This document shows, in pieces, positions 15,452-22,683 of a DNA stretch of 35,339 nucleotides (its first letter is position 1; every line of letters begins with the position of its first letter). The notes beneath the pieces are model-generated. The model was not told the DNA's origin, searched no databases, and worked only from the letters and a program-made list of their open reading frames with translations. The stretch lies in contig JAFGEI010000156.1 of NCBI GenBank assembly GCA_016931695.1, positions 1-35,339 of the forward strand. The letters run 5' to 3'. The translations under genes were made by a program, and so were the position numbers. The DNA comes from Anaerolineae bacterium. GTDB lineage: Bacteria; Chloroflexota; Anaerolineae; B4-G1; DUEL01.

Positions 15452-16423
15452 ATGACTACTGATGCAAAATCCGTCTACGTTCCGCTGTGGCGTGTGCGCT
15501 TGAGCCTGTTCCTCAAGTCGGTCCGCAGCAGCTGGGCCATGTTTGCCGAGAATCCCATCGGCTTGATCGGGTTGGGGGTGATTGTCTTTTTCGGCCTCTT
15601 TGCCCTCGCTCATCCGGTGTTGATGCACACGGACAAGGTGACTTTTGGCCTCGTCGACCCGATTTGGGAAAGGCGCGTCTATGACCCCAACATGGGCTTT
15701 GACATGGAAATTTCTTTCCATCCCTCGCCCCCGTCGGCCCGCCACCTGTTGGGCACCGACCCGCAGGGGCGGGACATTCTGAGCCAGTTGATGTTCAGTA
15801 CCCGCTGGGAGTTTGTGCTGGGGATTGTCTCGGCGGTGATCACCGTGGTCATTGCCACGTCTGTCGGCGCGATATCCGCCTATTACGGCGGGGTCATCGA
15901 CATGATCCTGATGCGCCTGGCTGACCTGGTGATCATGGTGCCGTTCCTGCCGATCCTCATCGTCCTCAGCGGCATGATAGAGGTGGGGATCTGGGAGCTG
16001 ACGCTGGTCATTGGCATCATCTCGGGCTTTGGCGGCACGACGATCGTCATCAAGTCCCAGGCGTTGTCGGTCAAGGTCAAGCCATTTATCGAAGCGGCGC
16101 GCATTGCCGGCGGCGGCGACGCCCACATCATCTTTAAGCACATGGTCCCCAACCTGTTGCCCATCTCGCTGCTCTACATGATGTTTATCGTCACCGGCGC
16201 CATCTTTTCCGAGGCCGTGCTCTCCTACTTTGGCCTGACCGAGATCGAGATGAGTTGGGGGATCATGATCAACTTTACGCAGACGCAGGGCTACCTGCTG
16301 CGCTTTGATACCTGGTGGCTGCTGATCCCCGCCAGCCTGGCGATCACGATCATGTGCGCCGCTTTTTACCTGGTCGGCCGCGCAATGGACGAGATCGTGA
16401 ACCCGCGGCTGCGCCGGCGCTAA
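15452..16423 (+). CDS. ABC importer permease, DppC/OppC-like (pair 1)
   Basis: This 323-residue integral membrane protein pairs with the preceding DppB-like subunit. It has the DppC-type cytoplasmic N-terminus, a first helix (NPIGLIGLGVIVFFGLFALAH), and an outside loop ending in HLLGTDPQGRD, the family hallmark. Five more helices follow, with the coupling loop PFIEAARIAGGGDAHIIFKHMVPN. The end reads VGRAMDEIVNPRLRRR. Gly-Gly-Gly in the coupling loop replaces the more usual AxGxS pattern and is shared with the second DppC-like protein at 19829. It is separated from the upstream gene by 12 bases containing GGGAGGA. The ATPase gene follows 28 bases downstream. Confidence 0.95.
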   Translation: MTTDAKSVYVPLWRVRLSLFLKSVRSSWAMFAENPIGLIGLGVIVFFGLFALAHPVLMHTDKVTFGLVDPIWERRVYDPNMGFDMEISFHPSPPSARHLLGTDPQGRDILSQLMFSTRWEFVLGIVSAVITVVIATSVGAISAYYGGVIDMILMRLADLVIMVPFLPILIVLSGMIEVGIWELTLVIGIISGFGGTTIVIKSQALSVKVKPFIEAARIAGGGDAHIIFKHMVPNLLPISLLYMMFIVTGAIFSEAVLSYFGLTEIEMSWGIMINFTQTQGYLLRFDTWWLLIPASLAITIMCAAFYLVGRAMDEIVNPRLRRR

Positions 16424-16451
16424 GCGGGCATTCGACGAGGAGCAGAAAAGA

Positions 16452-17423
16452 ATGGCAGAAAACGTTCTTCAAGTCCAAGACCTGACTATGCATTACGTGA
16501 CCCGCAAGGGGCCTGTCTTTGCCGTCGATGACGTCAGCTTTCACGTCGGCCGCGGCGAGTCGGTGGGGTTGGTGGGCGAGTCCGGCTGCGGCAAGACTTC
16601 CATCGCCATCTCGCTGATCCGCTTGCTGCCCGAAAATGCCGACATCAAAAAAGGGCAGATTCTGATCAATGGCACCGACGTTGTCCCCCTGTCACACAAC
16701 GAGATGAACGCGTTCCGCTGGCGACGCATCTCGATGGTCTTTCAGGCGGCGATGAATGCCCTCAATCCGGTCTATACCGTGGAACAGCAGATTCTGGAGG
16801 CGATGCGCCAGCACCTGAAAGGAATGTCGGAAGCAGAGATGAACAAAAAGGTCGACGACCTGTTCCGCCTGGTCGACCTGGACCCCCGTTTCAAGGACCA
16901 GTACCCCCACCAGTACAGCGGCGGCATGCGCCAACGGGCGGTCATCGCCATGGCCCTCTGCTGCGATCCCGATATCATCATTGCCGACGAGCCGACGACG
17001 GCGCTGGACGTGATCGTCCAGGACCAGATCCTGAAGCGCATCCGCGAGATCCAGTCGCAGCTCAACATGGCCATGATCTATATCTCGCACGACATCGCCG
17101 TGATTGCCGAAGTGAGCGACCGGGTGGGCGTGATGTACGCGGGGAACCTGGTCGAGATGGCCACGACGGAAGCAATCTTTCACCGGCCGATCCATCCCTA
17201 TACGATGGGCTTGATGTCCGCCTTCCCCAGCATCATCGGCGAAAAGACGAAACTGGTGACGCTGCCGGGCGAACCGCCGGACCTGCTCAACCCGCCGCCG
17301 GCCTGTCGCTATCACCCCCGTTGTCCCTACGCCACCGACATCTGCAAGGAACAGGCCCCCGAGTTTAAGGATCATGGAGATGGGCACTATGCGGCCTGCT
17401 GGCACCCGGGAGGAAAAGGATAA
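16452..17423 (+). CDS. ABC importer ATPase, DppD/OppD-like
   Basis: This 323-residue nucleotide-binding subunit powers the importer. Walker A GESGCGKT is at residues 42-49. The Q-loop is in MVFQAAMNALNP. The signature is YSGGMRQR, a variant of LSGGQ. Walker B is DIIIADEPTTALD and the switch His is in YISHDIA. The C-terminal oligopeptide-transporter extension has four Cys in CRYHPRCPYATDIC and the later AACW, a pattern that in some Dpp proteins binds an iron-sulfur cluster. The stop TAA shares one base with the ATG of the next ATPase (TAATG), so the two are made in equal amounts. GAGGAGCAG precedes the start. Confidence 0.96.
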   Translation: MAENVLQVQDLTMHYVTRKGPVFAVDDVSFHVGRGESVGLVGESGCGKTSIAISLIRLLPENADIKKGQILINGTDVVPLSHNEMNAFRWRRISMVFQAAMNALNPVYTVEQQILEAMRQHLKGMSEAEMNKKVDDLFRLVDLDPRFKDQYPHQYSGGMRQRAVIAMALCCDPDIIIADEPTTALDVIVQDQILKRIREIQSQLNMAMIYISHDIAVIAEVSDRVGVMYAGNLVEMATTEAIFHRPIHPYTMGLMSAFPSIIGEKTKLVTLPGEPPDLLNPPPACRYHPRCPYATDICKEQAPEFKDHGDGHYAACWHPGGKG

Positions 17424-18415
17424 TGGCAGAGAATGACGTGCTCGTACGGATTGAGAATCTATCCAAGTTATACCCCGTGGGCGGCGGCGTGTTCAGCAGG
17501 AGCAACATATTCGTGCATGCCGTGAGCAAGCTGAACCTCAGCATCGCCAACGGCGAGAGCGTGGGGCTGGTCGGCGAGTCCGGCTGTGGCAAGACGACGA
17601 CGGGCAAGTTGTTGACCCGCCTGGTCGATCCCACTGAAGGCACGATCGAGCTGCACAGCTATGAAGGGGTCGTCGACATCGCCAAGATCAGGGCGCGGGA
17701 CATGAAAAAATTCCGCCGCAGCGTGCAAATGATCTTTCAGGACCCCTACGAATCGATGAATCCGCGCTTGACCATCTATGACACGGTGGCCGAGCCGTTG
17801 GACGTGCAGGGGATCGGCACCTTGCTGGAGCGGGAGGAGCGGGTGGCCGAGTTGTTGGAGACGGTCGGTTTGACGCCCGCCACCAGCTTCATGTTCCGCT
17901 ACCCGCACGAGCTTTCGGGGGGTCAGCGGCAGCGCGTGGCCATCGCCCGTGCCCTGGTGGTCGCCCCGATCTTTGTCGTCGCCGACGAGCCGACGTCGAT
18001 GCTCGACGTCTCGGTGCGCACCGGGGTGATGAACCTGATGCAGCGGCTGGCCGACGAGCTGGGCGTGACCTACCTCTACATCACCCACGACCTGGCCGTG
18101 GCGCGGTACATGTGCAACCGCATCGCGGTCATGTACCTGGGCAAGATAGTCGAGATCGCGGAGACGGAAGAGCTGCTGCACCATCCGCAGCATCCCTACA
18201 CGCAGGCGCTGCTCTCGGCGGTGCCGGTGCCGGACCCGACCTTTGACCGTTCGCCGGTGGTGATCAAGGGCGGGATCAGCAAGCCGATCAACCCCGCCCC
18301 CCAGTGCCGCTTCTACCCCCGCTGTCCCCGCGCCGACGACTTTTGCCGCGACAACGATCACCCGCCGTTGGAGGACAAGGGTGGAGCGCACTTTGTAGCC
18401 TGCTACAAAGTCTAG
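17423..18415 (+). CDS. ABC importer ATPase, DppF/OppF-like
   Basis: This is the second nucleotide-binding subunit, 330 residues, forming a heterodimer with the preceding one. Walker A is GESGCGKT near residues 51-58. The Q-loop is MIFQDPYESMNPR and the signature LSGGQRQR is canonical. Walker B is VVADEPTSMLD and the switch His is in YITHDLA. The C-terminal extension repeats the four-Cys arrangement (CRFYPRCPRADDFC, then VACYKV). The canonical signature here and variant signature in the partner are normal for Opp/Dpp pairs. No terminator follows immediately. The second permease pair begins 259 bases later and has no ATPase genes of its own, so these two may serve both pairs. Confidence 0.96.
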   Translation: MAENDVLVRIENLSKLYPVGGGVFSRSNIFVHAVSKLNLSIANGESVGLVGESGCGKTTTGKLLTRLVDPTEGTIELHSYEGVVDIAKIRARDMKKFRRSVQMIFQDPYESMNPRLTIYDTVAEPLDVQGIGTLLEREERVAELLETVGLTPATSFMFRYPHELSGGQRQRVAIARALVVAPIFVVADEPTSMLDVSVRTGVMNLMQRLADELGVTYLYITHDLAVARYMCNRIAVMYLGKIVEIAETEELLHHPQHPYTQALLSAVPVPDPTFDRSPVVIKGGISKPINPAPQCRFYPRCPRADDFCRDNDHPPLEDKGGAHFVACYKV

Positions 18416-18553
18416 GATAGGGCCACGCCCTGCTACGGTTGTGGTGAGGGGCGCTCGACAAACGACGGACACGCCTGGCATCGCCTGTCGGGCGTGTTCG
18501 CGTTCTGTGGTCACGAGCTTGCACTTTCAACCAAAGACGAGAATGCGCGAGTG

Positions 18554-18621
18554 TGTCATTCCCGCGGAAGCGGGAATCCAGCCTTTGCGTTGTATGGATG
18601 TCCGCTTGCGCGGGCATGACA
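18554..18621. mobile_element. MITE-like palindromic repeat (68 bp)
   Basis: The element begins TGTCATTCCCGCG and ends CGCGGGCATGACA, giving 13-bp terminal inverted repeats with one mismatch. An inner hairpin CCCGC-GGAA-GCGGG lies at the left end, and a degenerate copy lies at the right. This 'TCATTCCCGCG-AAGCGGGAATCCA' type of repeat is widespread and scattered in many bacterial genomes. It is non-coding and small enough to be mobilised only by a transposase elsewhere. It sits between the ATPase genes and permease pair 2 and could influence transcript stability there. Confidence 0.75.
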
Positions 18622-18674
18622 TCTGTTGTTCCCGACATGGCGTGAAGCCGCCTATTAAAGAGATGTGACAGCCA

Positions 18675-19829
18675 ATGATCAAGTTCATTGTCCGCCGCGT
18701 GGTTCGGGGGCTGGTTGCGCTGCTGCTTTTCCAGTCGCTCCTGTTTGCCCTGATCCATTCCCTACCGTACGATTTCAGCGCCTACGTGCTGACCTCGCCG
18801 GCGATGCGCGCCTTGATCCGGCAGCAGTTCGGTCTCGATCGCCCCCTGTGGGAGCAGTATTTCAACTGGCTGGAGGGTTTTGTGCGCCTGGACCTGGGGG
18901 TTTCGTTCCGGTACTGGCCGACGCCGGTCTTGGATATTTTGCTGGGCAACATTTCCCGCACCCTGCTGCTGTTCCTGTCGGCGGCGGTCCTGGCTTACCT
19001 GTTGGGCATCTGGCTGGGCAAGATGATCGCCTGGCGCCGCGGCAGCCTGTTCGAGCTTGGCGCGACGCTGGGCGGCGTGGCGGCCTACACCGCGTTTGCT
19101 CCCTGGCTGGGCTTTGTGATGATCAATGTCTTTGGCTGGTACCTGCACCTGCTGCCATACCAGCGACTGGTCGAGCCGGTCGTCTGGTACAATGCCCCGC
19201 TGACGGTCGATGCGCTGCTGGCGCGCATGGTCGGCACGGTTTTGGCTGCCCTGCTGGTGCTGGCGCTGGTGTGGTACGCCACCCGGCGGGTTCGGGCAGC
19301 TGGATGGCGCTGGGCAGCGCAGGGTGCCACCCTGCTGCTGTGCATCGGCGTGGCGTGGGCGGTCTGGGCCCGCTCCGGCTTGGGCTACCTGGCGCTCGAC
19401 ATCCTGGCCCACATGGCTCTCCCGCTGGGTACTGTTGTGCTGCTCTCCTTTGGCGAGACGATGATGACCATGCGCGCCTCGATGCTCGAAACGGTGCGGG
19501 AAGATTACGTGTTGATGGCGCGGGCAAAAGGGCTGCCGGATTGGGTGATCCGCGACCGGCACGTCGCACGAAACGCGATCCTGCCGGTGCTCACCCGGCT
19601 GGCGCTCAACCTGCCCTTTGTATTGATCGGCAGCCTGATTGTCGAGCGGGTATTTGCCTGGCAGGCTATGGGCCAGGTCATTTTTAACGCCATCGAATGG
19701 CAAGATATCCCGGTGCTGATGGGCGTTCTTTCGATCGTCGGCATACTGGCCCTGGTTGCCCACGTCGTGCTGGACGTCTTGTATATGGTTCTCGACCCCC
19801 GCATCCGGCACGCGGCGGAGAAATCGTGA
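18675..19829 (+). CDS. ABC importer permease, DppB/OppB-like (pair 2)
   Basis: This 384-residue membrane protein is a paralogue of the pair 1 DppB-like subunit but lacks its N-terminal four-helix addition. It starts with the typical MIKFIVRRVVRGLVALLLFQ. It contains QFGLDRPLWEQYFNW, DLGVSFRYWPTPVLDI, the EAA loop REDYVLMARAKGLPDWVIRDRHVARN and the end VLDPRIRHAAEKS. Like its paralogue it has an insertion with two extra helices (about residues 185-235) before HMALPLGTVVLL. The stop TGA shares a base with the next ATG. No binding protein or ATPase accompanies this pair, so it probably uses those encoded upstream. A Shine-Dalgarno sequence is weak. Confidence 0.93.
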   Translation: MIKFIVRRVVRGLVALLLFQSLLFALIHSLPYDFSAYVLTSPAMRALIRQQFGLDRPLWEQYFNWLEGFVRLDLGVSFRYWPTPVLDILLGNISRTLLLFLSAAVLAYLLGIWLGKMIAWRRGSLFELGATLGGVAAYTAFAPWLGFVMINVFGWYLHLLPYQRLVEPVVWYNAPLTVDALLARMVGTVLAALLVLALVWYATRRVRAAGWRWAAQGATLLLCIGVAWAVWARSGLGYLALDILAHMALPLGTVVLLSFGETMMTMRASMLETVREDYVLMARAKGLPDWVIRDRHVARNAILPVLTRLALNLPFVLIGSLIVERVFAWQAMGQVIFNAIEWQDIPVLMGVLSIVGILALVAHVVLDVLYMVLDPRIRHAAEKS

Positions 19830-20788
19830 TGACTGGCGAGCACGAGCGGGCGTCCAGGCTGCACAGATGGTCAAAGATGCGCGTGGTTCGCCTGCAGGCG
19901 CACGGGCGGCGGGTCGCCGCCGATGGCCGGCTGTTCGTCCGCCATCCTCTCGGCCTGGTGGGACTGGCGCTCATCCTCTTCTTTGGCCTGATGGTGCTCT
20001 CCTACCCCGTCCTCCGCGCGACGGTGTGGGATTTTGGCTATTACGATCCCATCACCGGCTTTGACCCGACCGCCGCCCCCCATCCGAGCACTTGGACGTG
20101 GCGGCACCTCTTGGGGACCGACAATTTTGGCCGCGACGTGCTCTGCCAGCTGTTTGCCGGGGCGCAGGTCTCTTTTGCCGTTGGCATCCTCGCCGCGCTG
20201 ATTGCCGTGACCATCTCGACCACGATGGGGGGAGCGGCGGGCTATTTTGGCGGACTGGTCGACGCGGCGTTGATGGGGGTCTCGGATGTCTTTGTGCTGC
20301 TGCCCGCTCCCGTCGTCCTGCTGATTTTCGGCCTGCTGCTGCGCATGCGCTGGCCGACGGTGGCCGTGTTGTACGGCATCCTCACCGGGCTGGGCGCCCA
20401 GGCAATTGTCGTCAAGTCACACACGCTCAAGCTCAAGGCCAGACCGTTCATCGAGGCGGCGCGGGGAGCTGGGGGCGGGGATTTTCACATCATCTTGACG
20501 CACATCCTGCCCGGCCTTTCGTCCCTGACCATCGTGCACGCTATTTTTGCCGTGGTCGGGGCAGTGCTGACCGAATCGCTGCTTGCATTTTTTAGCCGTA
20601 CCACGTATTATTTGAGCTGGGGGACAATGATCTGGCTCGGGCAAGAGACCTTCCGCTGGTTCAGCCTCGAAGGCCAGTGGCACGCGGTTCTGCCCCCTGC
20701 CTTTTCGATCATGCTTTTTTGCAGCGGGTTCTATCTCGTGGGCCGGGCGCTGGATGACGTCCTGAACCCACGTCTGCGAAGGCGATAG
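19829..20788 (+). CDS. ABC importer permease, DppC/OppC-like (pair 2)
   Basis: This 319-residue partner of the preceding permease has a basic cytoplasmic N-terminus and a first helix near HPLGLVGLALILFFGLMVLSYP. It has the outside loop hallmark HLLGTDNFGRD, the coupling loop PFIEAARGAGGGDFHIILTHILP, and the end VGRALDDVLNPRLRRR, nearly the same as in pair 1. The open frame extends upstream, but ATG 19829 overlaps the TGA of the previous gene by one base, the typical coupled arrangement. High similarity of motif and C-terminus to the 15452 gene indicates that both pairs arose by duplication within this lineage. Confidence 0.94.
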   Translation: MTGEHERASRLHRWSKMRVVRLQAHGRRVAADGRLFVRHPLGLVGLALILFFGLMVLSYPVLRATVWDFGYYDPITGFDPTAAPHPSTWTWRHLLGTDNFGRDVLCQLFAGAQVSFAVGILAALIAVTISTTMGGAAGYFGGLVDAALMGVSDVFVLLPAPVVLLIFGLLLRMRWPTVAVLYGILTGLGAQAIVVKSHTLKLKARPFIEAARGAGGGDFHIILTHILPGLSSLTIVHAIFAVVGAVLTESLLAFFSRTTYYLSWGTMIWLGQETFRWFSLEGQWHAVLPPAFSIMLFCSGFYLVGRALDDVLNPRLRRR

Positions 20789-20793
20789 AGAGG

Positions 20794-21333
20794 ATGAACA
20801 AGCTACGTCGGTACATTAATCCATGGTGGTTGTTGCTGGCCACGCTGCTGCCATTGTTGGTGTTGGGATCGCTCGTGGTCGGGGTCAAAATCCAGGACTT
20901 GTTCCGCTACGACGCGGCCTACTTTACCGCAGCCTACGTCGAGCGCTACGACGCCCCCTCCGACGTCGCCCTGGCCCTCGAGCAAGCGCTCAAGAACGAC
21001 GACCTGGCGCTGCTGGCCGAACTCCAGGGCTTGAGGCAGGCCGTTCCTTTCGATACTGGCCCGCGGACGATCTTTATCATGTTCTGGGAGGACGATGGCC
21101 GCTATCTCTCCTATCTCTACCTCAACATGGAGAATTACCACCGCTATATCCACTACTTTGAGCTCGTCAGGGGGCGGTGGGTGGTTGCCCCGCCCGACGT
21201 CCGGTATTATCTCCACTCCGGGCGTTGGGTGACAGTTTTCCTGCCGCTGGCCCTCGTCTGGTGGCTGGTGGAGATGGTGGTGGTGCTGGTGATTGTCGTC
21301 TTTCGTCTCTCGGCCCAGCTGCGCCCCGATTAG
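20794..21333 (+). CDS. Small membrane protein of unknown function
   Basis: The 179-residue product has a membrane helix near residues 11-31 (WWLLLATLLPLLVLGSLVVGV) and another near 148-170. A soluble stretch of about 115 residues lies between them, rich in Asp, Tyr and Leu. It begins DLFRYDAAYFTAAYVERYDAPSD and includes several Tyr clusters (YLSYLYLNMENYHRYIHYF). If both helices cross the membrane, the middle faces outside. It begins five bases after the permease stop and twelve bases before the kinase gene, so it lies in the same transcript. It may be an accessory of permease pair 2. I recognise no family. Confidence 0.8.
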   Translation: MNKLRRYINPWWLLLATLLPLLVLGSLVVGVKIQDLFRYDAAYFTAAYVERYDAPSDVALALEQALKNDDLALLAELQGLRQAVPFDTGPRTIFIMFWEDDGRYLSYLYLNMENYHRYIHYFELVRGRWVVAPPDVRYYLHSGRWVTVFLPLALVWWLVEMVVVLVIVVFRLSAQLRPD

Positions 21334-21345
21334 AAGGAGAGAAGA

Positions 21346-22683
21346 ATGCCCAAGATCACCCACGTCGTCAAGCGGACCGGCGCGGTGGTGCCCTTCAACC
21401 AGGAGCGGATCACCAACGCCATCTACCGCGCTGCGGTCGCCGCCGGCGGGCGGGATCGCACGGTGGCGGAGCGGCTGTCCGATCATGTTGTGGCCATGCT
21501 GGAGGAAACGATCCCCGCTGACCACATCCCGACCGTCGAAGAGATCCAGGACGTCGTCGAAAAGGTGTTGATCGAGAACGGTCACGCCAAGACCGCCAAG
21601 GGGTACATTCTCTACCGCGAGCAGCGGGCGCAGGGGCGCCGCGAGCGGGCCCGGTTGTCGGAAAAGTCGACCGAGAACATTCCCTGGCGCAAGCTGTGGG
21701 AGGTCCTCAACTGGGCCGTCGATCACGACGTGTATACGATCGAGCGGCTCAATGCCCGCATCGCTGGCGGCGAGTTTGCCCAGATTGTGCACGAGGCGGA
21801 CCGCGCCTATACCGAGGACATTACCACCGCCGCCGAGGTGATCCGCAGCCGGGGAGGTGTGCGGGTCGTCATCGTCGCCGGCCCCTCCTCCTCCGGCAAG
21901 ACGACGACGACGGTCAAGCTCAGCCACCTGTTGGGCAAAATGGGCCACAACCTGGTGCCGTTGACGATCGATAACTACTTTTTCGACCTGGAACTTCATC
22001 CCCGGGACGAGTTTGGCGATTATGACTTTGAGACTCCCCATGCCCTCGACCTTCCCTTGATCAACGAGCACCTGGTCCGCCTCGTTGCCGGCGAAGAGGT
22101 GCTCATCCCGCAGTACGATTTCAAGACCGGCAAACGGCGCGATCACCAGACGCCGCTGCGCGTCGATCCGCACGACATCATCCTGATCGACAGCTTGCAC
22201 GGTCTCTATGCCGACATGACGCGCGGGATCGATGACGGGTACAAGTTCAAGCTCTACATCGAACCGCTGCTGCAGATCAAGGATGACGCCGGCCGCTACG
22301 TCCGCTGGACGGATCTGCGGCTGATGCGCCGCATGGTCCGCGATGCCACGCATCGCGCCTACGACCCGCAGCAGACGCTGGAGCACTGGCATTACGTCCG
22401 CAGCAGCGAGATGCGGCACATTATCCCTTACGTCAACACCACCGACTATATCGTCAACAGCGGCCTGCCTTACGAGCTGCCGGTCATGTGCGCGCGGCTG
22501 TTCGCGCATTTCGAGCGCTGGGTCGATCAATACCGCGACGACCCGCTGCGGCTGGATGCGTTCGCCCGCGCCGAACGAGTGTCCCACTTGCTGCGGCAGG
22601 TTGCGCCGGTGGAGGATGAATCGGCTATTCCTGCCGACTCGCTGTTGCGAGAATTCATCGGCGGCAGTTGCTACGAGGTCTAG
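21346..22683 (+). CDS. Uridine kinase-like P-loop protein with N-terminal ATP-cone
   Basis: The 445-residue protein starts with an ATP-cone domain (about residues 3-90), the nucleotide-sensing module best known from ribonucleotide reductase and NrdR. It shows VVKRTGAVVPFNQERITNAI and the later VEEIQDVVEKVLIENGHAKTAKGYILYRE. A uridine kinase/phosphoribulokinase-type P-loop domain follows, with GPSSSGKTTT at about 180-189 and TIDNYFFDLE (the lid/acceptor region with conserved Asp). It also has DYDFETPHALD, ILIDSLHGL, and a nucleoside-kinase-type C-terminus. It would phosphorylate a nucleoside or related substrate and be tuned by ATP/dATP through the cone. AAGGAGA precedes the ATG. The stop shares one base with the downstream cyclase start. 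Confidence 0.9.
   Translation: MPKITHVVKRTGAVVPFNQERITNAIYRAAVAAGGRDRTVAERLSDHVVAMLEETIPADHIPTVEEIQDVVEKVLIENGHAKTAKGYILYREQRAQGRRERARLSEKSTENIPWRKLWEVLNWAVDHDVYTIERLNARIAGGEFAQIVHEADRAYTEDITTAAEVIRSRGGVRVVIVAGPSSSGKTTTTVKLSHLLGKMGHNLVPLTIDNYFFDLELHPRDEFGDYDFETPHALDLPLINEHLVRLVAGEEVLIPQYDFKTGKRRDHQTPLRVDPHDIILIDSLHGLYADMTRGIDDGYKFKLYIEPLLQIKDDAGRYVRWTDLRLMRRMVRDATHRAYDPQQTLEHWHYVRSSEMRHIIPYVNTTDYIVNSGLPYELPVMCARLFAHFERWVDQYRDDPLRLDAFARAERVSHLLRQVAPVEDESAIPADSLLREFIGGSCYEV

Noticed and set aside
14354-16141. 595-codon minus-strand open frame opposite the permeases
   Set aside because: Gln/Arg/His-rich low-quality translation, fully antisense to membrane-protein genes.
18288-18758. 156-codon minus-strand frame spanning the MITE-like repeat
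   Set aside because: It reads through the palindrome and into flanking genes antisense; the SRFRGNDT-like peptide is the usual translation artefact of this repeat class.
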